DNA of 64,000 bases from an uncultured Eubacteriaceae bacterium (GTDB lineage: Bacteria > Bacillota > Clostridia > Eubacteriales > Eubacteriaceae), in the NCBI GenBank assembly GCA_945867155.1, contig CAMBHL010000007.1:1-64000 (forward strand), written 5' to 3'. The notes under the pieces are model-generated. The model searched no databases. It saw only the letters and a list, made by a program, of their open reading frames with translations, and was not told where the DNA came from. Shown piece by piece: positions 50,561 to 59,602 of the stretch (position 1 is the stretch's first letter; every line of letters starts with the position of its first letter). Both the position numbers and the translations under genes were made by a program.

Positions 50561-52440
50561 TTTTGATACAGCTCCCTGTGGCTTTCCAAATACACGTGAA
50601 GCACCGCGATGTCCGCCGGGTTCACCCCTGATATTCGCGACGCCTGACCGATAGACATGGGCCGGACGGATTTTAATTTTTCGATGGCTTCGAGGCGCAG
50701 TCCTTCGATGTCGTCGTATGGCACCCCTTCAGGGATGCGTTTTTCTTCGAGTTTCTTGAACTGTACCACCTGGCGCAGCTGCTTTTGAATATACCCGTCG
50801 TATTTAATCTGAATTTCCACTTCTTCCCGAACCGCCTTTGAAAGTTCCGGCCGCCCGGCATCCACGGCTGCCAGTTTTTCATAAGACAGTTCCGGCCGTT
50901 TCAAAAGCTGAGCCATGGACACGCCTGAATTAACTGGCGCGGTGCCGAGTTCTGTTAAAATGGCATTGAGTTTGTCCGATGGTGAAATCACCGTTTCCTT
51001 CAGACGCTGTTTTTCAGCTTCGATATCGGCCTTCTTCTTAAGGAAACGGGCGTAGCGTTTGTCTGAAATAAGGCCAACTTTCCGGCCAATGGGCGTCAGC
51101 CTGAGATCGGCGTTGTCCTGGCGCAGAAGCAGGCGGTATTCCGCTCTGGAAGTCATCATCCGGTACGGTTCCGTGGCATCTTCATTGATGATGTCATCGA
51201 TAAGGACACCGATATAAGCCTGGGAGCGGTCGAGAATCATCGGCTCTGCCTTTTCGAGGAGCAGCCCTGCGTTGATGCCGGCCACAATACCCTGGGCGCC
51301 GGCTTCTTCATAGCCCGAAGTGCCGTTGATCTGTCCGGCGAAAAATAGGCCTTTGACGTCTTTGCTTTCCAACGTCGCTTTCAAAGCCGTCGGGTGAATG
51401 CAGTCATATTCAATGGCGTAGGCTGAGCGCATGAACTGCACGTGTTCCATTCCCGGTACGGTTCTGTACAAAGCGATCTGCACTTCTTCCGGCAGGCAGG
51501 AGGACATGCCCTGAACGTAAACTTCCCGGGTATGCAGCCCTTCAGGTTCCATAAACATCTGATGATGATCCTTGTCTGCAAAGCGCACCACCTTCGTTTC
51601 GATGGACGGACAGTACCGCGGCCCGACGCCGACCACATCCCCGGTGACCAGCGGGCTCCGGTCCAAATTGTCCCGGATGATTTTGTGGGTCTTTTCGTTG
51701 GTGTAAGTCAAATAGCAGTCGATCTGATCGATGTCGATATGATCTGTTTCAAAAGAGAAGGGCGTGATTTCGTCATCCCCTTTCTGGACCTTCATTTTAG
51801 AATAATCCAGGGTCTTTTCGTCGACTCGAGCCGGGGTGCCGGTTTTAAACCGCTGAAGATCAAATCCCGCATCGCGCAGGCTGTCCGACAGAAACTGCGC
51901 CGGGAACATGCCGTTGGGGCCGCCGCTGTACTGCACTTCTCCCATAAAGATTTTTCCGTTGAGATAAGTCCCAGTGCAGACCACGCAGGTCTTGCACGCG
52001 TAAGTGGCGCCGGTCCGCACTTGGACGCCAGTGACCGCGCCGTCTTCGATAATGAGTTTCGTCGCTTCCTGCTGCCGGAGAGTCAAGTGAGGCGTGTTTT
52101 CAATCACTTCTTTCATCCGGAACTGATAGGCTTTTTTGTCAGCCTGAGCCCGAAGGGAATGGACTGCCGGCCCCTTACCGGTGTTGAGCATCTTGCATTG
52201 AATCATCGTGGCGTCAATGTTCTTCCCCATTTCGCCGCCAAGGGCGTCGATTTCACGAACGAGATGGCCCTTTCCTGTTCCGCCGATCGACGGATTGCAG
52301 GGCATCATCGCCACAGAATCTAAATTAATCGCAAGGAGCAGGGTTTCATGTCCCTTTCTCGCCGTGGCAAGGGCCGCTTCACATCCTGCGTGGCCTGCTC
52401 CGATGACAATGGTTTCATAACTTTCAGCTTGGTAAGCCAT
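50557..52440 (-). CDS. mnmG: tRNA uridine-5-carboxymethylaminomethyl modification enzyme MnmG
   Basis: MnmG (GidA) acts with MnmE to modify U34 of several tRNAs. The 627 residues start with the FAD motif VIGAGHAGCEAALA, and contain CNPSIGGTGKGHLVREIDALG, GTYLNGKIFMGE and the C-terminal helical domain ending near ALDxP-type SGVNPADIAVL. The start at 52440 is chosen over an upstream extension because AAAGGGTAG lies 9 bases before it and the family starts there. It is 19 bases after mnmE. Confidence 0.96.
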   Translation of the reverse strand: MAYQAESYETIVIGAGHAGCEAALATARKGHETLLLAINLDSVAMMPCNPSIGGTGKGHLVREIDALGGEMGKNIDATMIQCKMLNTGKGPAVHSLRAQADKKAYQFRMKEVIENTPHLTLRQQEATKLIIEDGAVTGVQVRTGATYACKTCVVCTGTYLNGKIFMGEVQYSGGPNGMFPAQFLSDSLRDAGFDLQRFKTGTPARVDEKTLDYSKMKVQKGDDEITPFSFETDHIDIDQIDCYLTYTNEKTHKIIRDNLDRSPLVTGDVVGVGPRYCPSIETKVVRFADKDHHQMFMEPEGLHTREVYVQGMSSCLPEEVQIALYRTVPGMEHVQFMRSAYAIEYDCIHPTALKATLESKDVKGLFFAGQINGTSGYEEAGAQGIVAGINAGLLLEKAEPMILDRSQAYIGVLIDDIINEDATEPYRMMTSRAEYRLLLRQDNADLRLTPIGRKVGLISDKRYARFLKKKADIEAEKQRLKETVISPSDKLNAILTELGTAPVNSGVSMAQLLKRPELSYEKLAAVDAGRPELSKAVREEVEIQIKYDGYIQKQLRQVVQFKKLEEKRIPEGVPYDDIEGLRLEAIEKLKSVRPMSIGQASRISGVNPADIAVLHVYLESHRELYQK

Positions 52441-52459
52441 TTTGTATTCTACCCTTTCT

Positions 52460-53851
52460 TTATTTTCCCAGACAGAAGTTGGCAAAAATCTGATCAATAA
52501 TATCGTCGCCGATGGATTTCCCGGTAATCTGCCGCAGATGATCCAAAGCTTCTTTCAGATCGATTTCAATGATGTCCATGGTCATACCCGAAGACAAACT
52601 GGCGTAGGCGCTTTGAAGATCCGTCCGTACTTTTTTCAGTAATGAAATGTGGCGGACATTGGAGACCACCGGATTGTCTGCCGGCTGAACGGTCTCGCTG
52701 TCGATGGCCATCTTCACCATTTTGTGTTTCAGTTTTTCGAGACCAGCTTCGGTCTTAATCGACAAAATCACTTCGTTGTCTTTGAGGTCCTCTTTGAGTT
52801 CAGACTGTGCTGCACCGTCAATGAGATCAGACTTATTATAAATATACAGCACCTTTTTATCCCGAAGCAGGTTCTGCCACGCTTCGCGATCCTTTGATGT
52901 TTCACGTGAAACATCCGTAATAAAAAGCACGAGTTCCGCCTGGCCGACCATCTGCTTGGCCCGTTCCACGCCCATGCGCTCGATCACATCGCTGGTTTCC
53001 CGGATGCCTGCCGTATCGATAATATGGAAAGGCACGCCGCCGATGTTGATGTAGTCTTCAATGGTATCCCGGGTCGTACCGGGAATATTCGTCACCAGAG
53101 CTTTATCTTCTCTAAATAATTTATTCATTAAGGAAGATTTTCCCACATTGGGTTCGCCGAGAATGACTGTGTCGATGCCGTCCCGCATGATCTTCCCTAC
53201 TTTTGCAGATTGTAGGAGATCTTCCACTTCGCCGGTCAGGTGCCGGATGTTTTCGTCGAGTTCCCGCTCAGTGACTTCTTCCACATCGTATTCGGGGTAA
53301 TCCAAAGCAGCATCGATGTAAGTCAAAAGGTGCAGCAGCCCTTTGTCGATGGCTTCGTATTTTTTCGAAAGACCGCCTGAAAGCTGGTTTATCGAATAGG
53401 CCACCCCCGCTTCCGTTTTGGCATCGATGACGTCCATCACGGCTTCAGCCTCAGACAAATCAATTCGGCCGTTGATAAAGGCCCTTTCAGTAAATTCCCC
53501 TGGATTTGCCAGACGGGCTCCGGCGTCAATCACGGTCTGGAGCACCATGTTGAGCACCGTGCTGCCGCCATGGCAGTTGATCTCCACGATATTTTCCCGG
53601 GTGTAGGTCTTCGGCGCCCGCATCACCGTCAGCATCACCTCATCAATGACCCGTCCGTCTGCATTGAATACATGACCGTAATGAATCGTGTGAGACGCCA
53701 TTTTGGAAACTTTTTGTCCCGAAGGCGACCTGTAAATCCGATCGGCGATCTCAAAGGCCTTTTCGCCAGACAGCCTCACAATGCCAATGCCGCCAGTTCC
53801 CGCCGGTGTGGAAATCGCCGCAATGACATCGTCGTTTAAAATCTGTATCAT
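52460..53851 (-). CDS. mnmE: tRNA modification GTPase MnmE
   Basis: MnmE (TrmE) is the GTPase partner of MnmG. The 463 residues have the N-terminal formyl-folate-binding domain (ISTPAGTGGIGIVRLSG), the G domain (GEPNVGKSSLMNKLF, DTAGIRET, NKSD) and the catalytic C-terminal CLGK. GGGGAAAGG precedes the ATG. It comes right after a terminator that ends the rpmH operon. A perfect parS site lies inside its G domain. Confidence 0.96.
   Translation of the reverse strand: MIQILNDDVIAAISTPAGTGGIGIVRLSGEKAFEIADRIYRSPSGQKVSKMASHTIHYGHVFNADGRVIDEVMLTVMRAPKTYTRENIVEINCHGGSTVLNMVLQTVIDAGARLANPGEFTERAFINGRIDLSEAEAVMDVIDAKTEAGVAYSINQLSGGLSKKYEAIDKGLLHLLTYIDAALDYPEYDVEEVTERELDENIRHLTGEVEDLLQSAKVGKIMRDGIDTVILGEPNVGKSSLMNKLFREDKALVTNIPGTTRDTIEDYINIGGVPFHIIDTAGIRETSDVIERMGVERAKQMVGQAELVLFITDVSRETSKDREAWQNLLRDKKVLYIYNKSDLIDGAAQSELKEDLKDNEVILSIKTEAGLEKLKHKMVKMAIDSETVQPADNPVVSNVRHISLLKKVRTDLQSAYASLSSGMTMDIIEIDLKEALDHLRQITGKSIGDDIIDQIFANFCLGK
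52898..52913. promoter_or_regulatory. parS site 2 (inside mnmE)
   Basis: A second perfect TGTTTCACGTGAAACA, embedded in mnmE where it encodes part of DVSRETS after the FITD strand of the G domain. It is 3.1 kb from site 1 and 3.6 kb from the dnaA promoter region. Confidence 0.95.
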
Positions 53852-53872
53852 GATCCTTTCCCCTTTTTATAA

Positions 53873-53930
53873 TAAAAAAAGTGAAAGCAGAAATGGAGCC
53901 TCAGGGCTCACATAACGAACTGCTTTCACC
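53873..53930 (-). terminator. nested stem-loop terminator between khpB and mnmE
   Basis: An outer 10-bp stem GTGAAAGCAG (53881-53890) with CTGCTTTCAC (53920-53929) encloses a second hairpin GAGCC (53896-53900) with GGCTC (53905-53909). On the - strand a T run follows (complement of A at 53874-53880). It ends the rpmH-to-khpB operon; the long outer loop is unusual for a plain terminator. Confidence 0.75.
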
Positions 53931-53957
53931 AGTTTGTTTGTAATGATGATAGACGGT

Positions 53958-54650
53958 CTATTCCTGATCGTTTTCTTTTAAATCAATCACGACGTAGCGG
54001 TAAGGATCTTGTCCTTCGCTGTAGGTGTAGACCCGCTTGTCATCCTGAAGGGTCGCATGAATGATGCGGCGTTCTCCGGGATTCATCGGTTCAAGGGAAA
54101 ATTTGCGGTGACTCTTAGCCACTTTATTGGCCATCTTGTTCGCCAAATTTTCCAAAGTCTGCTGACGTTTTTCACGGTAATGTTCGGTGTTGATGCAGAC
54201 CCGAACGTGGTGATCGGTTTTTTTGTTCACCGCTAAGCTGGTCAAATATTGAATGGCGTCGAGGGTCTGTCCCCTGCGGCCAATCAAAAGGCCCATCTTT
54301 TCGCCGGACAACTCGATATTCAAAACATCTTCTTCAGTATTGTAATCCGTTTGAATGTCGACGTCCATCTGCATCGCGTGAAACATATCGGAAAGAAAAG
54401 AAGCGGCCAGATCCTGAATCTTTTCAGATTCATCTTCGACATAAGCTTCAGCCTGGACTTCAGGATTAAAATCATCCTTCAGAGTCACTTCAACGACGGC
54501 TTCTTTTTTCCCGAATAAACCGATAAACCCGACTTCCGGCTCCTGAACGACGTGAATATCAACCTGATCTTTTTCGGCTGATAAATGGGTCAGCGCCTTT
54601 TGAACCGCCTCATCGATTGTTTTTCCTTTTTCAGTAATTGTTTGACTCAT
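53958..54650 (-). CDS. khpB: RNA-binding protein KhpB (Jag/EloR)
   Basis: KhpB/Jag binds RNA with KhpA and influences cell elongation and division. The 230 residues have the N-terminal Jag domain (EKGKTIDEAVQKALTHL, GFIGLFGKKEAVVEV), a KH domain with GLLIGRRGQTLDAIQYL and an R3H domain (EPMNPGERRIIHATLQ). It is 13 bases after yidC, the usual order, and in other species is a PrkC-type kinase target. Confidence 0.94.
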   Translation of the reverse strand: MSQTITEKGKTIDEAVQKALTHLSAEKDQVDIHVVQEPEVGFIGLFGKKEAVVEVTLKDDFNPEVQAEAYVEDESEKIQDLAASFLSDMFHAMQMDVDIQTDYNTEEDVLNIELSGEKMGLLIGRRGQTLDAIQYLTSLAVNKKTDHHVRVCINTEHYREKRQQTLENLANKMANKVAKSHRKFSLEPMNPGERRIIHATLQDDKRVYTYSEGQDPYRYVVIDLKENDQE

Positions 54651-54663
54651 TCACTATGCTCCA

Positions 54664-55554
54664 TCAATTTGACTTTTTCGTTCGTTCGTCACTTTTAGGA
54701 ATCTTCGTCACAATGCGGCGCTTTGAGGCCGGTTTAGTTTTAGGTCTTGTCATCTTCGTTTTCTTTTCCGGTCTGCCGAGCTGGGCGTTGAGCGCCTGCT
54801 GACGGATTTCAGACTGTTCTTTCAAACGGTCTCGTTTTTGCTTTTTGTCCTTGGCTTCCTGTTCTTTGACGCGGCGTTCTGCTTCTTCGATCGGCACTAA
54901 TTTCACAGGCTTGCGCATGACGAGAAACTGCTGCACGAAGGTGTAAACACTCTGAACGACCCAGTACAAGCTGACCCCGGCCGGCATCTTCAAGGCGAAC
55001 CAGCCGATCATCAAAGGCATAATGATCATCATGACTTTCTGAGAAGTTGCTGTCGCCGGATCTGCCGTAGACATATCCGTCGTGAACTTCTGGGTTAAGA
55101 ACGTGACCACCACGCATATAATAGGAAGGATGTATAACGGATCAGGCTTTCCTAAGTTCGGAATCCAGTAAAAGGACTGGTGCAAAGCCGATAATTTTCC
55201 CGCCGGGAAAACGTATTTTTGAGGATTCTGCAGAGCGCCAAACAATCCCCAGATAATCGGCAGCTGAATCAAAAGGGGCAGACATCCCGACATCGGGTTG
55301 ACCTTGTACAATTTGTACAATTTCATCGTCTCCACATTCAGCTTTTCAGGATTGTTTTTGTACTTCTTCTGAAGTTTCTGCACTTCAGGCGTAATGGCCT
55401 GCATTTCCTTCATCGAATTCGTTTGCTTGATGTTCAGCGGCAGAATAATCGTCTTGACAATTACCGTAAACAAGATCACAGCGTAGCCGTAATCCCCGAT
55501 TAAACGAAAAATTTGATAAAGAATCCAACCGAATCCTTGATATAAAAAATGCAT
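54664..55554 (-). CDS. yidC: membrane protein insertase YidC
   Basis: YidC/Oxa1 inserts and folds membrane proteins. The 296 residues have five hydrophobic segments, beginning YGYAVILFTVIVKTIILPLN with the conserved hydrophilic-groove arginine region, MSGCLPLLIQLPIIWGLFGAL, the stretch around DPLYILPIICVVVTFLT and a long basic C-terminal tail (about 220-296) that can contact the ribosome. No lipoprotein signal with cysteine is seen at the N-terminus, unlike Bacillus SpoIIIJ. Confidence 0.95.
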   Translation of the reverse strand: MHFLYQGFGWILYQIFRLIGDYGYAVILFTVIVKTIILPLNIKQTNSMKEMQAITPEVQKLQKKYKNNPEKLNVETMKLYKLYKVNPMSGCLPLLIQLPIIWGLFGALQNPQKYVFPAGKLSALHQSFYWIPNLGKPDPLYILPIICVVVTFLTQKFTTDMSTADPATATSQKVMMIIMPLMIGWFALKMPAGVSLYWVVQSVYTFVQQFLVMRKPVKLVPIEEAERRVKEQEAKDKKQKRDRLKEQSEIRQQALNAQLGRPEKKTKMTRPKTKPASKRRIVTKIPKSDERTKKSN

Positions 55555-55605
55555 TAGGTAAAACTTTCTCCCTGGAGTTGAGTTACATTGATTGAAGTCT
55601 GAAGG

Positions 55606-55845
55606 TTAAGGCACTGGATCGTATCCGCCCGGATTAAAAGGATGGCATCTTAAGATGCGCTTGATGCCAAGCCACGTTCCTTTAAAAGGCCCGTACTTGA
55701 TAATGGCCTCGTAACAATAGGCCGAACAGGTCGGATAAAACCGGCAGTGTCTTGGGAACAGCGGTGAAATGAAACGCTGATATCCCCGTATCAGAATCAG
55801 TAAGCCCTTTTGAAGCCCTCTGCGGATAAGATTTAAAATCCTCAT
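55606..55845 (-). CDS. yidD: membrane protein insertion efficiency factor YidD
   Basis: YidD is a small membrane-associated protein that helps YidC-dependent insertion. The 79 residues contain the hallmark [20 protein letters not shown] with three conserved cysteines including SAYCYEAI, and end [15 protein letters not shown]. The start at 55845 overlaps the rnpA stop as ATGA; the longer frame upstream is inside rnpA. Confidence 0.95.
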   Translation of the reverse strand: MRILNLIRRGLQKGLLILIRGYQRFISPLFPRHCRFYPTCSAYCYEAIIKYGPFKGTWLGIKRILRCHPFNPGGYDPVP

Positions 55846-56183
55846 TTGATCTGCCCGAGTTTTGTTTTGTAGAACAGATGTTTGAAAGAACGGTTCAAAT
55901 CCTGGTACGGATCTTCTGCACACCGCTTTTTCGCAATGATGATCATATCATAGCCTTGGGCAATGTTTGCCATTTCCTGCTGGTATGAGGCCCTGATTCT
56001 TCTTTTGACTTTGTTGCGGACAACGGCGCGTTTCGACACTTTCTTGCTAACAATAATACCCAGACGATTGGTACTTTTCCGATTTTTCAAATAATAAAAT
56101 TGAAAGTGGCGGTTTCCAAACCTTTGCCCGTGATGAAAAACGCGATCAAAATTCTTCGAATTTTTCAGAGAAGTCAACTTCAC
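55842..56183 (-). CDS. rnpA: ribonuclease P protein component
   Basis: RnpA is the protein cofactor of RNase P, which matures tRNA 5' ends. The 113 residues contain [20 protein letters not shown] and the RNR signature as [14 protein letters not shown]. The start is GTG at 56183 with GGAG 9 bases upstream, giving the family's opening MKLTSLK; a TTG five codons earlier lacks a ribosome site. It is 57 bases after rpmH. Confidence 0.94.
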   Translation of the reverse strand: MKLTSLKNSKNFDRVFHHGQRFGNRHFQFYYLKNRKSTNRLGIIVSKKVSKRAVVRNKVKRRIRASYQQEMANIAQGYDMIIIAKKRCAEDPYQDLNRSFKHLFYKTKLGQIK

Positions 56184-56240
56184 AACGATCAGCTCCAAAT
56201 CAAATGATAAAAAAGACCGTCGCAGAAACGGTCACCAGAA

Positions 56241-56375
56241 TTATGCCGATAATTTAGAACGGCCCTTTTGTCTTCTTCTTTTTAATACAAGGCGTCCATT
56301 CTTTGTTGACATTCTTTTTCTAAATCCGTGTTCTTTTTTTCTTTGTCTGTTTTTAGGCTGAAATGTCTGTTTCAT
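56241..56375 (-). CDS. rpmH: 50S ribosomal protein L34
   Basis: A 44-residue basic protein: [20 protein letters not shown], then [20 protein letters not shown] and KLSA. This is the complete L34 consensus. GAGGAGC lies 7 bases before the ATG at 56375; another ATG five bases earlier reads straight into a stop. It heads the rpmH-rnpA-yidD-yidC-khpB operon. Confidence 0.97.
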   Translation of the reverse strand: MKQTFQPKNRQRKKEHGFRKRMSTKNGRLVLKRRRQKGRSKLSA

Positions 56376-56439
56376 TTCATGCTCCTCTCTTAAAATCTAA
56401 AATACAATAAGCCAATATAAATTCCCATATTACCAGAAA

Positions 56440-56469
56440 ATTATATGCTTTTACGCCCTTTTCTGTCAA
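56440..56469 (-). promoter_or_regulatory. promoter of the rpmH operon
   Basis: On the - strand perfect TTGACA (56464-56469), 18-base spacer and perfect TATAAT (56440-56445), about 65 bases before rpmH. It is divergent from the dnaA promoter. Confidence 0.85.
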
Positions 56470-56503
56470 GTAATTTTCTTTAAAAATTGACACTGGCCGG
56501 ACC

Positions 56504-56703
56504 TGTGGAAAGCTTGAACAGAACAAAAGATTTTGCTATAATGTATGCACATTATCAACAGTTTATTAAATCACTTATCCACAATTTTCACGATTTTGTG
56601 GATAAATCTGAGGATAAGTGTGGAAAAAGCCCTCATATTCAAAAATAAAACCCTCTTATTTTTGGGATAAAATTATCCACAGCTTGTGAATCGCTTATCG
56701 ATA
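56504..56703. other. oriC: origin of replication, dnaA-upstream DnaA-box cluster
   Basis: Between rpmH and dnaA (56376-56746, no gene) lie DnaA boxes: perfect TTATCCACA at 56575-56583 and 56673-56681, a perfect inverted copy at 56597-56605, one-mismatch copies at 56552-56560, 56609-56617 (inverted) and 56619-56627 (inverted), and weaker ones at 56504-56512 and 56695-56703. The position between rpmH and dnaA and the strand switch of genes here mark the chromosomal origin. Confidence 0.9.
56514..56542 (+). promoter_or_regulatory. promoter of dnaA
   Basis: TTGAAC (56514-56519), 17-base spacer, TATAAT (56537-56542) with extended TGC. DnaA boxes lie on both sides, so DnaA can repress its own gene. 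Confidence 0.82.
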
Positions 56704-56746
56704 TGACCTTTTTTCAACATCATTTGAGTATTGTACGGAGAAAATT

Positions 56747-58105
56747 GTGGAAAGTTCTTTAAACGAAATCTGGGAAAAAGCCCTCAACACTATTCAGGAA
56801 GAACTGCCGCCTGTGAGTTTTACCACGTGGTTCCCGAATTTAAAGCCTGTGGCCCTCAAAGGGCAGTATTTTTACTTATTAGCGAAAGAATCATTCTCGA
56901 AATCCATTCTCGAAACACGCTATCAGACCCTGACCGACTCGGCTCTTTCTTTTATTATGAAAGACGACAAAATTCACGCGCGCTTTATATTAAATGAAGA
57001 CGAAATTGAAGCCGAAGACCAATCTTCAGAACCGGCTGAAGAAATACAGGAAAGCGCTGCCCCTGAACCGGCCAAATCCAACGGCACCGGCATCAACCCC
57101 AAATACACCTTCGACCGCTTCGTCATCGGCGAAAACAACCGTTTTGCCCACGCTGCCTGTGTCGCCGTTGCAGAGGCGCCGTCGGAACACTACAACCCGC
57201 TGTTTATCTACGGAGGCGTCGGTCTCGGCAAAACCCACCTCATGCAGGCCATCGGCAACTACATCTTGAAATACACCCCGGAAAAGAAAGTGGTGTACGT
57301 CTCCTGCGAAACCTTTACCAACGAATTCATCGACGCCATCCAGAACAAAAGCAACACCTCCTTCAGGAGCCGCTACCGCAACGTCGACATTCTCCTCATC
57401 GACGACATCCAGTTTTTGTCCGGCAAAGAAGGCACCCAGGAAGAATTCTTCCATACCTTCAACGCCCTGCACGACGAAGACAAGCAGATCGTCATCAGTT
57501 CAGACCGGCCGCCGAAAGAAATCCCCAAACTGGCCGAACGTCTGAGAAGCCGCTTTGAAATGGGGTTAATCACCGATATTTCAGCGCCAAACTTCGAAAC
57601 GCGAATGGCCATTTTGAGAAAAAAGGCCGAATCCTATCACGAAGAAATTCCCGACGACGTCATGAGCTTCATCGCCAACAACATTCATTCCAATATCCGT
57701 GAACTCGAAGGGGCCCTGACTACCGTCGTCGCCTACTCGAAGCTGCACGGGGAAAAAATCTCACTGGACTTTGCCAAAGAAGCCCTGGCCGATCTCTTCG
57801 TGTCGAAACAGCACGAAATCAACGCCGATTACATCAAGGAAATCACCGCCAAATACTTTAATACGACGGTGGAAGACATGAACAGCAAACGGCGCACCAA
57901 GGCCATCACGACGCCCCGTCAGGTCGCCATGTACCTGTGCCGGGAAATGACGACCATGTCCCTGCCCGCAATCGGCGAGGCTTTTGGGGGACGGGATCAC
58001 TCCACCGTCATTCACGGCTGCCAGAAAATCACGGAAAACATTCAGAAAAACACCGATTTTAAGAATCTCGTGCTGAGAATCAAAAGCGAAATCGAAGGCA
58101 AGTGA
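56747..58105 (+). CDS. dnaA: chromosomal replication initiator protein DnaA
   Basis: DnaA opens the origin and loads the helicase. The 452 residues have domain I (about 1-80), a short acidic linker (about 85-112), the AAA+ domain (Walker A GGVGLGKT 156-163, Walker B LLIDDIQFLSGK) and the DNA-binding domain with GGRDHSTVIHGCQKI near the end. The start is GTG with CGGAG 8 bases upstream. Confidence 0.97.
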   Translation: MESSLNEIWEKALNTIQEELPPVSFTTWFPNLKPVALKGQYFYLLAKESFSKSILETRYQTLTDSALSFIMKDDKIHARFILNEDEIEAEDQSSEPAEEIQESAAPEPAKSNGTGINPKYTFDRFVIGENNRFAHAACVAVAEAPSEHYNPLFIYGGVGLGKTHLMQAIGNYILKYTPEKKVVYVSCETFTNEFIDAIQNKSNTSFRSRYRNVDILLIDDIQFLSGKEGTQEEFFHTFNALHDEDKQIVISSDRPPKEIPKLAERLRSRFEMGLITDISAPNFETRMAILRKKAESYHEEIPDDVMSFIANNIHSNIRELEGALTTVVAYSKLHGEKISLDFAKEALADLFVSKQHEINADYIKEITAKYFNTTVEDMNSKRRTKAITTPRQVAMYLCREMTTMSLPAIGEAFGGRDHSTVIHGCQKITENIQKNTDFKNLVLRIKSEIEGK

Positions 58106-58293
58106 CACCCGATCTTATACACTTTTGACCCGGTCATCCACAGCTTTTGCACAGGCCTTTTCACACGTCATTTTTTGACAATCCGGCTTGAGTAAAGCCC
58201 AAAATGATTTATCCACAGCATACACAGCACCTACCATTATTATGATTAATATATAAAGGTATATATACAATGCAACGCAGTAAGGAGCAAACT
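58106..58293. other. oriC: origin of replication, dnaA-dnaN part with AT-rich unwinding region
   Basis: The dnaA-dnaN gap holds DnaA boxes: perfect TTATCCACA (58209-58217), TCATCCACA (58134-58142), TTATACACT (58115-58123) and TTTTGCACA (58145-58153). They are followed by a strongly AT-rich tract (about 58234-58271) suited to DNA unwinding. Together with the upstream cluster this gives the bipartite oriC layout known from Bacillus. Confidence 0.75.
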
Positions 58294-59403
58294 ATGAAAT
58301 TTGATTGTTCGAAATCCGATCTCATCCACGCGCTGAACATCGTCTCAAGGGGCGTGGCGCGGAAAACCACCATGCCCATTCTCGAAGGCATCCTCATGGA
58401 AGCGACAGATCATAAAATTGTCCTCACCTCTACCAATCTCGAAATCAGTGTCAAAACGACGCTCCCCGCCCACATCGAACAGGACGGCGCACTCATTCTC
58501 GGCGCCAGCTTCTTTTCGAGTCTGGTGAAAAAACTGTCCGGTGACGACATCTATTTCGAGAGCGCCGGTCAGGACACCCTGAAGATGACCTGCGAACTTT
58601 CAACTTATACCATTAAGGGCATGTCCCCTGAAGACTTCCCCGCTTTTCCGGAAATCATCGACGACTATACCTTTGCGGTCAAAGCTGACGTGCTCCACGA
58701 TCTCATCCGCGGGACGATCTTTTCTGTGGCTTTAAAAGAAAACATCCCGGTTCTTACCGGCCTGAAGCTTGAAATCGAAGGGGATCAAATCACTGTGGTC
58801 GCTCTGGACGGCTACCGCCTGGCCCTGCGCCGCGGCAGTCTGTCCCAGGCCATTGATCAGGCGGTTTCTGTGATCGTGCCGGGCAGCAGCATGAACGAAC
58901 TCGAAAAAATGATTTCGGGAATCGATGAAGACATCCAGGTGAACCTGTCCAAATCTCAGATTTTCTTCACCGTTGGCGACACCGAGTTCACTTCCCGCCT
59001 CCTCGAAGGGGAATTTATCAATTACCATCACATCATTCCTGAAGAAACGAATACGGAAATCACCGTCAGCCGCCGGGCTCTTTTGGACAGTACCGAACGG
59101 GCGGCTCTTCTGGCCAACGAAGGCAAAAACAATTTAATCAAGCTGGACATCGGCATGGAAGAACTGACCTTGACGTCCAATGCGGACATCGGCGAAGTGC
59201 ACGAAGTGATTCCGATTAAGAAAACCGGCGATGATCTGCGCATCGCCTTTAACTCCAAGTTCATCATCGACGCCCTGAAGGTCATTTCAGAAGAAGACAT
59301 CACCATCCGCCTGACCAATCCAGTGGGGCCGGCGCTGATCGTCGGGGACGATGACCGCTTTGTCACCCTGATCCTGCCGGTTCGGGTATCCGACGACATG
59401 TAA
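58294..59403 (+). CDS. dnaN: DNA polymerase III beta subunit (sliding clamp)
   Basis: DnaN is the ring clamp that tethers the polymerase. The 369 residues show three clamp domains, with motifs such as TMPILEGILMEA, FPAFPEI, ALDGYRLALR and near the C-terminus LPVRVSDDM. The start at 58294 follows TAAGGAG and gives the family's opening MKFDCSKSDLIHAL; an in-frame ATG 24 bases earlier is less likely. A strong terminator follows. Confidence 0.96.
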   Translation: MKFDCSKSDLIHALNIVSRGVARKTTMPILEGILMEATDHKIVLTSTNLEISVKTTLPAHIEQDGALILGASFFSSLVKKLSGDDIYFESAGQDTLKMTCELSTYTIKGMSPEDFPAFPEIIDDYTFAVKADVLHDLIRGTIFSVALKENIPVLTGLKLEIEGDQITVVALDGYRLALRRGSLSQAIDQAVSVIVPGSSMNELEKMISGIDEDIQVNLSKSQIFFTVGDTEFTSRLLEGEFINYHHIIPEETNTEITVSRRALLDSTERAALLANEGKNNLIKLDIGMEELTLTSNADIGEVHEVIPIKKTGDDLRIAFNSKFIIDALKVISEEDITIRLTNPVGPALIVGDDDRFVTLILPVRVSDDM

Positions 59404-59423
59404 AACCAGTTTGATCATTTGGG

Positions 59424-59472
59424 AATTTGCACGTGAGCGTTTTAAAAGCGCGTGCAAATTCTCTTTTTTTTT
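59424..59472 (+). terminator. intrinsic terminator after dnaN
   Basis: AATTTGCACG (59424-59433) pairs with CGTGCAAATT (59451-59460), with further pairing inside the loop (GCG TTTTAAAA GCG), then nine T (59464-59472). It separates dnaA-dnaN from yaaA-recF-gyrBA. Confidence 0.88.
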
Positions 59473-59480
59473 GATATAAT
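59472..59480 (+). promoter_or_regulatory. probable extended -10 promoter of yaaA-recF-gyrB-gyrA
   Basis: TGATATAAT directly after the dnaN terminator; no clear -35 (the terminator stem occupies that position). The leader of about 115 bases (59481-59602) is AT-rich with no open frame. Confidence 0.55.
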
Positions 59481-59602
59481 AGGCCCAGCCCTTTTTTATA
59501 AGGTTTTTGCCGAAAAATTGGTTTTTTTAGAGCGAAAAAATAAAATCAACTCAAAAAAGAAGGGTGCCCACAAAAATATCAAATTAAGGATAAAAAAGGT
59601 GA

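Noticed and set aside
59430..59436. A further parS-like CACGTGA
   Set aside because: Only the central bases match; it belongs to the dnaN terminator stem.
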